From positions 1,738,201-1,802,200 of the forward strand of contig NC_006685.1 of the NCBI RefSeq assembly GCF_000091045.1: a stretch of 64,000 nt of DNA, in the 5' to 3' direction. The translations under genes and the position numbers were made by a program. Shown here piece by piece: positions 35,362-47,200 of the stretch (position 1 is the stretch's first letter; each line of letters opens with the position of its first letter). The notes beneath the pieces are model-generated. The model saw nothing but the letters and a program-made list of their open reading frames with translations. It searched no databases and had not been told where the DNA came from. Source of the DNA: Cryptococcus deneoformans JEC21 (Eukaryota; Basidiomycota; Tremellomycetes; Tremellales; Cryptococcaceae).

Positions 35362-36922
35362 TTATTCGTTCCAAGCAATCACACCCTATATGATCACCCA
35401 ATCAGCTTTTCAACTTACCATTACGTGATCCCGTGGTGAAAACAACATACCATGCAGAAAACACCAAACGCCATCGCGGCGTACTCTTTGAGCGCCTGTT
35501 TCCCGCTCCTGGATTCTGCCAACAATTCCGGAATCACGCTCACACTTGCAATATACAAGAAACCTGATACCCACTCATCCATCAGATAGGCTCGTAGATT
35601 CAAAAAAATCAATATTTACCTCCCGCGGTCATTGGAATGACCAGCTCCCCACCGGCTACGCTCGTCCCAAACAACCCCTCTCCTACATTCAGGCTGATAC
35701 CCTCTCCGTGAGCTCCTGCATTACCCGCACCTGACGTTTCGGCGATCCAGATACCCAAGAATGTACCAACAAAAGCGCCTACGGCGGTGAAGAATTGAGA
35801 GCCCATCGCTTGGGATTTTGTGAAACCCGATTTGATCAGGATAGAGTAGTCTGCGATCTACCATTTTGCATGTTTTGAGAGGTTGACTGGAATTTACAAG
35901 GGAAAGTACTCACTTCGTGGGGGATTTCATGACAGAATGTTGCTATAGTAGTGACCGCTCCCAAAGCAGGACTGCTGTAAAAGCTAGCAGCCATGGCAAG
36001 GCCATCAGTGATGTTGTGGGTAAAGTCGCCAAACAAATTAAGGTAAGCTGAAAGCTTGAGTGAGGGGTTCGCTTCTTTGGCTGTTTTCTCATCTTGAGAA
36101 GTGGAAGCGGCTTGGATATCGGCTGAAGCAGAGTCGGTGGAGGGGGAGACCGGGGATTTGCGTTGGCGCAGCCCGTTGTCTTTTTCCGCTTTAATCGAAG
36201 ACGACTGGCCTGAGGCTGCGTGGCTATGGCTGTGGCTATGGGAATGCGAATGGTGATGATCGCCCTCCCCGCCGGCTGAGGAGCTGAGTACCCTCATACT
36301 CTTGTCCAATACAAAAAAGCATGCAAAACCAAGGAAGATGGCGCCTCTAGACCGTAATCAGCTCAAGCCTTGTATCACCATACGTAAACCCACCCAATTA
36401 CGATATTCCTCTTTTCTTCCACCACCAAACTCCTGTCGGCTTCATGACCTTCTCCAAAAAAAGCGTGCGGCACCAAATGTAGGAAGACGTCTCCCAAAAG
36501 ACCACCGGTAGCGAAAGATATCATGGTATTTAACGATGTAGGGTCAAGGCTGGCTGGTACAGCAAGGAGGATAAAGTTGGGTATACTGGATATGTAGAAA
36601 GTTGCCAGGACTATGCGCATCATCAGTATTCAAGACAGCAGTGCAACATCACTGATTGCTCACTAGAGTTCCAGGCAGGACTTTCGAAGGGAAACAATGT
36701 TGCAAAGACCTTTTTCATAGTTGTTCCTTCTACCTGTTTCGCCGGTACTTCGAAGGAGTATTGGTTCTATGGTTGTTGATTCAGGCATCAGTTAGGCCGG
36801 TCCGTGAGTCACCTGGCAAAGATAAAGATTATAAGACCCACTTTCTCCGCGTAAGTACCGGCAAGTACCACAGCGCCCATAGCAAGGGCCGATAGTATAG
36901 CAATTGATCTGGTGGACAACAT
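35362..36922 (-). CDS. ZIP zinc transporter, KE4/SLC39A7 type
   Basis: Seven exons (36922-36842, 36766-36664, 36610-36394, 36346-35914, 35857-35620, 35563-35451, 35385-35362) give 402 aa. A signal peptide (MLSTRSIAILSALAMGAVVL) precedes the ZIP fold. The metal site is intact: HNITDG in one helix and HEIPHE in the next. A His-rich loop (HHHSHSHSHSHSH) and a Ser-rich linker sit between helices 3 and 4. The conserved run SAYLNLFGDFTHNITDGLA, SGFTKSQAMGSQFF and FLGIWIAE mark the KE4/ZIP7/Yke4 branch, which moves zinc across ER or Golgi membranes. Exon 1 uses donor GTGGGT at 36841; the alternative at 36812 would lead to a stop. Confidence 0.9.
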
Positions 36923-37190
36923 CTTAGACGTGAAGCAATAATATGGACCAAAGCGCGTCGCTACGTAGTAATGGTGGCAGACGAGGGAGCGGAGTGTTTC
37001 TGCCTCCACCGCGATCTACTTACGTAAAGATTAATTTATTTGTTTCCGCTTCCGGCAGCGAGGGCCATCGAGAGTACGTCATGAAAACGGAGCTAGCGGG
37101 GGATCACTGCCATTTTGTCCATTTCCCATTCATTCGGCCATTTGCATCTCTTTTCTTCCATCCGCATCGATAACAGAACATCCACAAACA

Positions 37191-40028
37191 ATGACCCAGC
37201 AGCATCTCGCCACCTTCACCTGGGGCGCAGGCGCACAAACAGTGAGTTCTGCCAGCCGCCCTGACCCGTTCCTGCGCCGTCCCCACTCCCAAATCCCCAT
37301 TCGCCGGGTAAACAAACCAGGGCGGAAATGTCCACTTCGCGGAGCCATCCATCTCTCAAGTCGTGTCAAATGTGGGCTTCATCTGCTGACTGTGTATTCC
37401 CGCTCGTTTCTTCCCGCACTTTGCTTCTGAATGCATCACTCAACTTGACTCCGCACCTGCCGCCAACTAATAAATAGGTTTGTGTCGCCGGTAACTTTAA
37501 CGACTGGTCTGCCACTGCCACTCCTCTCAAGAAACAATCAGATGGAAGCTTCCTGGCCGACGTTTCCGTTCCATGGGGAGAGAAGCAGGCGTTCAAGTAT
37601 GTGGTCGATGGAGAGTGGAAGGTTAGAGAAGACGAGGCAAAGGAATGGGGTGGGTCTGTTCCTTTCTCTTGGCCCTGAAAGAGCTGACAAGGGATTGGAT
37701 TAGATGCCGCTGGAAACATGAACAATGTCTACACTGCTCCCGAAGGCCCTGATGACAAAAAACCTGTGGACAAGTCAACGGCTACTGGTGCCACTGGTGC
37801 TTCAACCTCTGCTGGCGCTGGCGCTGGCGCCGGTGCTGCCGCGGCTGCCTCCGCCCATGCCAAGGACCCCGCCACGAAGGATGCTACTTCCAAACCTCCA
37901 ACCACCGCCGTCCCCCCTGCCGACACTGCCGACACTGCCCCTGCCTCAACTGGTAACAAGAAGACCGATCCTGAGGCTCTGATTGCTGCTGCTGCCCCTG
38001 GTGCTGCCATTGGTGCTCCTATCTTGGGCAAGCCTGTCGCCGGTGCAGAGACAGCTCCCACCTCTGGCATCACTACGACCACCGCTATTGGTTCTGGTAC
38101 CGCTGCTGCCACCGAGACCAAGACCAAGGACAAGGCCCCCGTTGAGAGTGCTACTCCTTTCGACAACAAGGCTGCAGCCGACAAGGCTGGGGTCGCTGAG
38201 AAGGGTACTGCCAAGGACACTCTTTCCCCCGGTCCTGTCCCTGTCGCTATGGTCGCTGAGAAGGGCACTGCCAAGGACACTCTTTCCCCCGGTCCTGTCC
38301 CTGTCGCTATTGCCGTCCCTACAGACAAGAAGGCTGGTCTCACTGAGAAGGGTACTGCCAAGGACGTGAACGCTCCTGGCCCCATCCCGGGATCAACCGC
38401 CGCTTCTGCTGATACCGCCGCCAAGGCTGACGAGCCCATCGACCCTGCTGTAGCTGCCACCACTGACAGTTCAGGTGCTGTCCGAGTCACCGCTGTCGAC
38501 GCGACGCCTCAGCAAATCGAAATGGTCGCTGCTGCCGCTAATGTTGGTGAAGCTCCAACCGCTACTGTTGGAGGAGAGCATGGTCTTGCGGAGAAGGCTG
38601 CCGAGTACGGTGCGGCTGCCATGGCCACCTTTGGATCTGTTGTAGGCGGTGCAGCTGCCGCTGTGGAGAAGGCGACTGGTGTTGACCTTACTCACTCTAG
38701 TCCTGTAAGCTTTTGTCGCTCTATTATTTTCTGCGCGAAAGCGCTAATGCGAGACAGGCTGAAACTAACGTACGTAACCTCTTTACCTCTTCTTTAGCTG
38801 TCCGTCGAAGAAGCCCGCGCGCGAGGCATCGATGTCACCAACCTCGAAAAGGTCGATGCCCCAACTGACACCACTTCCCCTCAGGGATCCGCACCTCCCG
38901 CTTCCGCTGTCGCCGCGCTCGACGAAAAGGTCGCCGAACTCAAGTCTGAAACCATTGGCGCTAGTAGCACAACAGGAGTGACAGACCAGGTGGCTATGCC
39001 ATTGCCAAATCAGCAGGCTCCGAAGAGTACGTCGTTGTCGTTGCCGCCCTCGAAGGAGGTTGATACTGTGAGCGTGGATAAAGGGCTGAGTGATTGGTTG
39101 GATTACACAGCTTCTTACCCTGCCGACGGGTCTTCCACTCTCGGCCACACCGCTTCTACGACAGACAACAAGGAGAAAGACATCAAGAATGACATTCCTG
39201 CACAACCTGAAACAGCAGACATGAACCACCGAGCCGTACCTGCCCCTGTATTTACCACAATCGCCCCTAAGGACCCCAAGAAGGACCGATCTCTAGGGAG
39301 CAGTGACCTCAACGATACTGCCGGTACGAAGCCCATCGATGCCGCTCCCGGTGTAGACGCAAAGAAGGCCAAGAGGGAGGAAGAAGCCAACCCCACAGGC
39401 GCGACTGGTGAGAAGCCCGAAGTGGCCGAGGCTAAGAAGGCTGCTGCTCCTGATACTCCCGAAGATAACTTGAAGCTCAAGTCTGAAGACGTGGGTAAAG
39501 GTACTGGTGCTGGAGTAGGGTCCGCTTCCGATGGCAGAGCGCAAGTCCCTCAATCAGGTGTCAAGGCCGAAACTTCTCTTTCCTCCCCTTCGGCTGCAAC
39601 TGCTACTACTACCGAGACTTCTCAACCTGCTAGCAGCGCGACTGGAACAACCGCCACGCCTTCCAAGACGACAGCGGCGACGACTAACGGAACATCTGTG
39701 CCTGCTGCTGCAGCTGGTTACGGTGGAGCTGTCGCCGGTGCCGCTGGTGCCGTCGAGGCTGGTGGTGCTGGTTCTACTACCACTGGTGCTTCAAATACAG
39801 CGGCTCCAAGTACCCCTGCCGGGACTAAGCCTACTTCTACCTCCACGCCCACGCCAGGAAAGGAGTCTAGCAGTGGACCCGGATCTGTGAAGAAGAAGAC
39901 TGGTTTCCTTGCCAAGGTCTGTCACTTTACCATTTATTCCCGAACGCAATGATGGAAAGGAAGAATACTGACGAGGACTTTACCTGTAGATCAAGCACGC
40001 TCTTTCGCCCGGACACAAATCCAAGTAA
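37191..40028 (+). CDS. CBM48 (AMPK glycogen-binding-like) protein, Mdg1/Crp1 type
   Basis: Five exons (37191-37241, 37478-37649, 37704-38704, 38798-39916, 39990-40028) give 793 aa. The first 90 residues form a CBM48/E-set domain: ATFTWGAGAQTVCVAGNFND, WSATATPLKKQSDGSFLADV, GEKQAFKYVVDGEWKVREDE and GNMNNVYTAPEG. The remaining 700 residues are low-complexity, rich in Ala, Thr, Pro, Lys and Glu, with a 60-bp tandem duplication at 38191-38310 and a short basic end (IKHALSPGHKSK). The architecture matches fungal Mdg1/Crp1-like proteins, in which a CBM48 domain leads a disordered tail; those yeast proteins are linked to pheromone signalling and cruciform DNA binding. Function here is not resolved. 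The first intron is long (236 nt). Confidence 0.85.
38191..38310 (+). repeat. 60-bp in-frame tandem duplication
   Basis: Two adjacent 60-bp units (38191-38250 and 38251-38310) differ at one base (GGGTACTG versus GGGCACTG) and encode VAEKGTAKDTLSPGPVPVA plus one residue each. A degenerate third copy follows at about 38339-38398 (LTEKGTAKDVNAPGPIPG). Confidence 0.9.
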
Positions 40029-40535
40029 AGAACATTGCCCATCGACTGTATTACGAGCTCTCCATCTATCGGCCTTGATAAAGTCTTTTGAACTTTTTCC
40101 CTTTACTCATTTTTTTCTCCCACTTAATCTTTTTTCTTCTAATTCTTATTTAATACATGGTCTAGCGTCGTAATAGGGGAACTGTGAAGTGAAATATACA
40201 AAGGTCCTGGATATACCATGGGATAGTGTTTTGCGTATTATACAAAAAAGTATGTGAAATGAAAAAAAAGTGTTATTTCGCATCTAGTACAGTCCTTGTA
40301 GATCCTTTTTGAAGTCAAATCATTGTCTGGTCCAAAGGCAACGCACATAAGTCGCCCGCCCAGCCAAGAGTCCAAAGGGTGAGCATGTGTCTGTTCATGA
40401 CACTATCTTATCAAACAAGGCTCTCCAACTATAATGAACCATTCAAAACGAGATATGAGCCTACATTTAGAGAATAAAACAGCTTTAAATTCATTCCAGT
40501 ATAGCTATATAATCAAGTTACATATTCGTCTCTCT
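40029..40535. other. Intergenic region between convergent genes
   Basis: Trailers of the CBM48 gene (+) and the RNPS1-like gene (-). AT-rich, with several A and T runs; no gene seen. Confidence 0.6.
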
Positions 40536-41799
40536 TTACTTCCTGGGGCTTCTGGTGCCGCTTCTACTCCTGTCAATGCTCATGCTCCTGGTGCTGCTCC
40601 TACTTCTACTCCTGCTGAGGCTGTATCTTTTCCTAGGGAGAGGAGACCTGCTCCTGCTCCTGCTCATACTAACACTCCGTCCCCTAGAGTAACTCCTCGC
40701 CCTACTCCTACTCCTCCTCCTAACCGGACTCCTGCTCCTACTAACACTTGCGCGTCGTCTGACAGGCGAACGCGATCTCACACCACCACGTGGACCTCGC
40801 GGGCTGACCGAACGCGAGGCTGATCTCGCACCGCGGCCATACTCCGGAGACGGCCTCCTAGGCGCACCACGCTCACCCCATTTACGCACAGGCACAGGAG
40901 GGCTCCTCTCTCGCCTCCATCCATTGTCTCTTCCTCCGGGAGGGGGTGGCCCGCCACCTCTTGAGAATCCTCCTCGGCCACCACCACCACCGCGACCGCC
41001 AGAAGGTCCAGGGCCGTAACCGTTACCATTTCGTCCAGGGAACGAGTCTCGTCCACCACGGTGCCTGGGGGGCGAACGCGAACGGGAGTACGAACGGCGT
41101 CGTCCATAAGAGGGGACACGGTCGCCTTTGCGGGGAGAGGGGGAACGAGATCGGGAGAGTGAACGGCGACGACGGGCGGGAGGAGGAGAGCGGCTACGCG
41201 AACGAGACGGGGATCGACGACGAGGAGAAGGAGCTTGAGGAGGAGGGAGAGGATGTTCAGAAATCTGTCGCTGTTCGTCAGCAGCTAGTTCATGCATGGG
41301 CTTGATTGACAAACTTACCTGAACATTGAGGAAAGATCCATCCAACTGCCCACCATCCATACACTTGACTGCCTTTGACGCCGCGGCAGGCGTATCAAAC
41401 TCAATTGCAGCTTTACCCTTGTTCAGTCCAGCTATTATTTCAGTCAGCATCAACGTTATCGACATAATACGACGCGACTATTTGCCCAGCAAAAAGGAGT
41501 ATGACAAACTTACAAACTTTAAACAACGGCAAATCAATCCCAGTAATCCGCCCATACTCTGAGAAGATCTCGTCCAAATGGCCCTTCATAACATTCTTGC
41601 TCAATCCAGATACCACGATGACCTTGTACAGGCCATCTCCGGGCGCGTCCATGTCGGCATCTCGAAGAGATGCCTTTCTGGGAAGGGGCGACCTTGACCT
41701 GGACCTGGAAGGAGATCTAGATCGAGAGAGGTAAGACCTGGCCGGAGAGCGGTCTGGGGTGAGTGACTTGGGAGTCGTTGAGCGGCCTCTTGAAGGCAT
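40536..41799 (-). CDS. RNPS1-like SR protein with one RRM
   Basis: Three exons (41799-41514, 41431-41319, 41264-40536) give 375 aa. A short RS segment (RSYLSRSRSPSRSRSRSPLP) leads into one RRM: KVIVVSGLSKNVMKGHLDEI, FSEYGRITGIDLPLFKVSGL, NKGKAAIEFDTPAAASKAV, KCMDGGQLDGSFLNVQ. A long C-terminal tail is rich in Arg-Ser dipeptides with a Gly/Arg-rich stretch. The RRM with its MDGGQIDG-like motif and the RS context match RNPS1, a splicing activator tied to the ASAP/exon-junction complex. The acceptor of exon 3 could instead be six bases upstream (NAGNNNNAG), adding Arg-Gln. Confidence 0.88.
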
Positions 41800-41973
41800 G
41801 TCTTGATTTTTTTAAATTCTTAGATATGAAAAGAAAGGATGTTATGTATGATGATGATGATGAGAACGAACATGCTGGATGATGACGGCGAATTGCGGAG
41901 TTATAACGGAATCTAATTACCTCATGGTGCAAAAAGGTAACAGGTTGCAAAAAAACAAAAAGAAAAAATCTGT

Positions 41974-42060
41974 TGACGAAGGTGGGATTCGAACCCACGC
42001 GCAAAGCATGCCGGCGTTTCACACCTGAACGACACTCCATAACCACTCGGACACTTCGCC
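41974..42060 (-). tRNA. tRNA-Leu(CAG) with a short anticodon-loop intron
   Basis: 87 nt. Acceptor stem GGCGAAG pairs with CTTCGTC (one G-U), discriminator A73 as expected for Leu. D-arm TCC..GGA; T-arm GTGGG TTCGAAT CCCAC with the B box GGTTCGAATCC. Anticodon stem TGTCG pairs with CGGCA (one wobble) if about 9 nt (TGTGAAACG) are removed after G37, leaving loop TTCAGG-C with anticodon CAG. A short variable arm follows. A T6 run just downstream on the minus strand is a Pol III terminator. Confidence 0.85.
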
Positions 42061-42639
42061 ATTGGATGTTTGTACAGCAAGATTTAAGTTTATAACCTCA
42101 TGGCAGTGGTAATGTTTCGTATCGATTATTTTTTGTCCATATCTTTTGGTTTTCCAAAACGACATCAGTAAGCTAAGCTTGTTAAGAGGGCAGGCCAAGT
42201 TTTCTGGATTTGCCGCTATTTGGTCATTAGTGTCATGTTTCGGACACCGACACATATCCTATCTCCCTGTCAATCGATGGACGCCGATCTTCTGCGTCAT
42301 CAAGCGACTAGGTGGAGGACGCACAACGGATGTGGAGGTGCTTCGCCCATCACTCCCTCAGCTGGTCATCCCAAACTATTCAAATCGATTTCTATACTAG
42401 CTCTGTATTATGTCTTTAGCTCTCTGAAGCTTCCTAACATCGCTGAACATTGGCCGACAAATCCAGTCAAAAAGACCGCCGTTTTTGAACAGTTTGGCAT
42501 TCTGCAGGCACATATCATCGAATAGTGTAGGCCGAGGAAGATGAGTAGACATCCACCCTTCATCGGTGAGCAGTAGGGATCATAATCTCAGACCAGCTAT
42601 ACTTGAATTCCTGGTATTTGCATCCGGAGCTGATCAATA
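42061..42639. other. Intergenic region between tRNA and flavin-reductase-like gene
   Basis: About 580 bp upstream of the flavin-reductase-like gene. Open frames begin with non-ATG codons and show no recognisable content. Nothing supported. Confidence 0.55.
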
Positions 42640-44004
42640 ATGTCTGGTCTGTGTTCAGAGGTTGAAGCTTCAAGACCAGAGTTCGACAGAAACTTTATGC
42701 CCACAATTACTAAGACGCCCAATCCAAGCTTTAAACCTGGACAAGGATTGAACGACTTGGTAGGATCAGAATGGTTTTGTCTCGATGTGGATGTCAAAGC
42801 TAACGAGATTATCTTCACACAGCCCTGTGCCGGAGAATTTCAACCGAATGAGGCCAAGTGGAAGAGTATCACCCCGGAAGAGCAAGCCGGCGGCGATGTC
42901 TACAAAGTGAGATAGGTTCCTTCATCTGAAAAAGTGGTGCTGACACAGTCTTTAGATGATGATTTCAGGTATTGTGTGTCAAATCTCAGTGAAGATAGGT
43001 GATTATGGACGCTGACGTTTACGAAATCTCTTCAGACTCCCAGGCCGATCGCTTTTGTCTCCAGCATGGGGTCCGATGGAAAAGCCAACGTACGCCTGAC
43101 GTCCCCCACCTGATTGTCTCTCACCAACAATCTCTCAGTTGGCTCCCATGTCTTATTTTGCCGCTGTCGGTCACAATCCTCCAACTATCATGATCTCTGT
43201 GGCAGCAGGCAAGCTCACTGACGGCCTAAAAGGTAGGCACTCCATCATCATCGCAAGACCTACCAATGACTTTAAACAGACACGAGCCATAACATCAAAG
43301 AGACCAAGGAGTTTTGCGTCTCTATCATTTCGGAGCCCTTTTTGGAAGCCGCTAACTTTACATCAATCGACGCACCATACAATGTCGATGAGTGGGCCCT
43401 CTCCGGCCTCACACAGCGTCCATCAGAGTAAGTAGGGACGGTGTTACATGATCATGTCGAGGCTCACTGTCAAACTCAAGGACTGTGAAACCGCCGCACG
43501 TCGCCGAATCAGCATTCACTATGGAATGTGAAGTCTTACATTGGTACGACCTCATAGGAGATAAAGGGAAGCCCACTCAAGCCGTAATCTTGGGGAAGAT
43601 TAAACGTTTCCAAGTTGCAAGTGTTCTTTTTTTTCGCCTGTAAAGAGATATAACGCTAATTTGGGCCTTAATGAGTAGAAGGAATTTGTGTTGGACCCTC
43701 AAGATCAAATGAAGGTGCTTACCGAGAAGCTAAGACCCATGTCAAGGCTAGGAGGAATTTCGTAGGTTCAAAGAGCCATAGATCTGTATTCCGAAAATGA
43801 GCTGACATCTAATGCGTCATGTGCAGTTATGCCCGTTCAACACAGTAAGTCTGATCGCTTTTCTACAGTACTTTCCATTAAACATGGCAATGGCCGCTTT
43901 GTAGGATGGTAGAGATCCCTAGACCGGTCTGGGACCAAGTCAAGAACACCCCAGAGGTGAAAGAAGCGCTAGACCAAGGTCCTCGAAAGACGACAGAGAA
44001 ATAA
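42640..44004 (+). CDS. Flavin-reductase-like (FMN-binding split barrel) protein
   Basis: Nine exons (42640-42906, 42956-42973, 43036-43089, 43139-43232, 43280-43427, 43481-43616, 43679-43761, 43827-43844, 43905-44004) give 305 aa. After an N-terminal extension of about 90 residues, the split barrel is clear: YKMMISGITPRPIAFVSSMG, GKANLAPMSYFAAVGHNPPT, ETKEFCVSIISEPFLEAANF, and GKIKRFQVKEFVLD with the final LRPMSRLGGISYARST. These motifs belong to the flavin reductase/DIM6-NTAB family, which binds FMN; the physiological partner is unknown. Two exons are only 18 nt. The intron at 43617-43678 uses a GC donor (GCAAGT), since only that choice preserves QVKEFVLD. Confidence 0.9.
43617..43678 (+). 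other. GC-AG intron in the flavin-reductase-like gene
   Basis: Donor GCAAGT after GTT, branch point CGCTAAT, acceptor GAGTAG; 62 nt. The alternative GT donors leave the wrong phase or drop a conserved Val. Confidence 0.78.
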
Positions 44005-44280
44005 CATTCGCCATCCGGCTGTGTTTTACGTAGATTCTATGTAGTAGATTACATATAGCTCTTCTTGTGCCTAGATCTAGCGTATCGTGTAATGTTTTAC
44101 GCTCATATATATATGCAGCACATTTGAAGGGAGACACTCACAATAATCTTTCCCGTGTGTTTTTTTACTGACGCCTGGTTGTTTTGTGTGGACGCGTCGC
44201 GTCTGTCATATGTGGTCCCATCGTCGTTCATCCTCTATTTTCATCCTTCTTCTCCTTTTTTATCCTTATAGCCATAGATT

Positions 44281-47200
44281 ATGCCTAAAACACTAACGGA
44301 ATCCGAAGTAGAGGCTACTTTCGCGAAGCTTAAAGCAGCAGGTATGCCTGTTCCGCACCGTTAGACACGGAGACCAGCTTACTCACCACTACATGTATAG
44401 ACCCCGACAGGAAAGTCGATATCATACAGTTCTTTGGGTTGCAGCTTGAAGATGTAGAAGAGGTATGTTTATGCGCTATGGGTATATGCTAACCGATGTC
44501 AGCTTCCAGCGAGTGTTATTGACCCCTTCCTCCTCATTTTACCTCCTCTCATCCGTTCACCTCACTCCCTTCTGCTATCCTCCGTTCTCTCTTCCTTCCT
44601 CCCATACTTTCTCCCTCTCATTCCTAAGCACCCCACGACCCATTTACGCCTAGCCCTCCTTCAAGTCCTTCCAGCGCTACTAGAAAAACTCAATGACGCA
44701 AAAGAGAGAATACACTCGGCAGCGGGCAATGCGATCGTTATTCTGGGGGAACTGAGTTGGGAAGCCGAACCGCCTATACCAGCCTCAAACCTCAATTCAA
44801 GTGGTAGTCTAAAGGCTGGAAGTCTATCATCAAGTACGGCCACTAAATCAAAACCGCACGAAACACTTCCTCATTTATGGGAAAGACACCTAAAAGATGT
44901 GCTTCAAGGCAAAGCTTGGCGGTCGAAAGTGGAGGGTATGAAGGTGTTAACAAAGATGAGAAGTAAAGAAGGTGCTAAAATGGGGCTTAAGGCATGGCTA
45001 GGGGTTCTAGTCGATCTATTGGAGGACGGAGATGGGAATGTTAGGGACCAAGCCAGGGAGGTGAGTCGTCCATTTTCCCTTATATAGCATTGCTGACAGA
45101 AAACGTTTCAAGACCGTCGTTGAGCTCTTATCGCCTCCCTCGACCCCACCCGCTGCTCGATCGGAATTCAAAAGGCTGCTAGTCGCGAGAAACGTACGAA
45201 AGACCATAGCAGATGATATCATCACACGTATTCTTAGTGGTGAAGGGTCTGACCGCTCTACGCCTGCCGTTATGAATTCTGAATTGGGTAAGGAGGAAGG
45301 TGCTAGTAGGTCAGGAGCGGCTGCTCCTGCTCATTCACAAGCAGATGATGTAGATATCGTCTATGTAAGCTTATTTCCGGTCTTGCGAAACTTAGTACTG
45401 ACACTATCTACAGGTCGCCTCTCCACAAGACCTCGAGAGAGAGTTCCACTCTATGTTGCCTTTCTTTGAGGGTAAAGAGACTGAAGAAAACTGGGCACCA
45501 AGGGAGAGAAGTATCGTTCGCATACGAGGCATGATGAAAGGACAAGCACATGTCAAGTATCAGGCTGCTTTCATAGCCGGATTGAAGGGTGGCATTGTGG
45601 AAGGAATGTCAAAGACAGCAAGTATGATTTTGTCATTTGAATGTATAGGTCTGACCAATCTGTAGGTACTAAGTCTGAGAACAACAGTGGCACAACAAAG
45701 CTGTTACCTTCTCAAAGAGCTTCCAGAAGGCTTAGGGGCGGCGTTTGACAACTTTGTCGAATTCCTTTTACCTATACTAGGGAAGATGTCGTAGGTGCCG
45801 TTGTAGGGAATAATGAAAGATCTGATGGCAATATACAGTGGCTTTACCAAAAAGCTCATCGCTGATCGCTCCCAAACCGCCGTAACATCTATTATCACTC
45901 ACACTACCGTTCATCCCCGTATTTTCATCAATCACATTTCTTCCGGTATCCAAGAAAAAAATGTCCAGATTCGTGCCTACTCAGTCAACCATCTCAAAAC
46001 ATTTCTCATTGTCCATGCTTCACATGCCAAGCACCAAATCGAAGCGACGCCAGGTCTGAGTGATACGCTGGATGCTGCATTCAGGAAAGCATTGGCAGAC
46101 GTAAACCCGGGTGTGAGAGAAGTGACAAGACAAGCATTCTGGAGGTATCATGAAGTGTGGAGAAGCAAAGCAGAAGTCTTGATGAACAGTTTGGATGGGC
46201 AGGCGAGGAAGCAGCTCGAGAAAGCTAATCCGAGGACGGCGGCTTCCCCTATGCCTTCATACGCTTCTTCATCATCTACCGGTGCTCCAAGCTCTGCAAA
46301 TACAAAGCCCCCATCTAAAAAGATGGACCTCAAGGCGATGCTTGCAGAAAGGAGGCGAGCCGTGAAAGAAGCTGGCAAACAAGCACAAGAGACGAATGCA
46401 GGATCTCCTAGAGTGGTGTCGAACCCAGTGTTTGCTTCACCGGGAGTTCAACACGCTTCCATCACGGGTCTACCAAGATCGAGCTCTGCTGTCGGGATTG
46501 CAAGACATGTCGAAACCTCCAGCCCTAGCCCCGTCCGTTCACCCACACCTAGTTCATCGGCTACTCGCATTAGACCTTCACCCTCTCCCGAACGTATTCA
46601 ATCCCCTATCCAGACGAAGATCGAGATCGACTCGCCCCTGCGTTCGCGATATACAAGCCTTACGCCAGATTTGGCAAGAAGCCCCCCCAAATCACCATCT
46701 CCATCTTTAAGTCCGAGTCTGGGATTGGGCGAATCCCCGTTGAGACAGGTCTTGACTTATCCAGCAGCTAATGGGCGTCACTCAGTTGGGGAAGGAAAAA
46801 GAGCGATACCCGAGCTTGTAGAGGTGGCTGACAATGGTGCTGAACATGAAGTTGACGAGCTTACGCTGAAGGAAGGACAAAAAACTAGAGATGATGGTAA
46901 TACGGACCAGGAACTTCCTCCGACGGTGCAGGAAGAAGTGGACCAGGTTGAACAGAGCCAACAATTCGAATCCGAGCCTCGGTTAGAGCACCCCGAACCT
47001 CAACAGGGTAATACCTTCTCTACCTCAACTTCCGGTCGTGTGCCATCGACCCCCGCACGATCGATAGCAACAGGTACAACCGCATCTTTACCTAATTCGC
47101 GTAATGGAAACATCAAAGGCGAAAAGATAATCAGCTCGAGGCTCAATCCTGAGGCATTCCAAACGCCGCTCAACCCCAAGACTAGTGCTCTTAGAAGCAG

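Noticed and set aside
36807..36812. GTGACT donor for KE4 exon 1
   Set aside because: Using it puts exon 2 in a frame that soon stops; the GTGGGT donor at 36841 gives the conserved protein.
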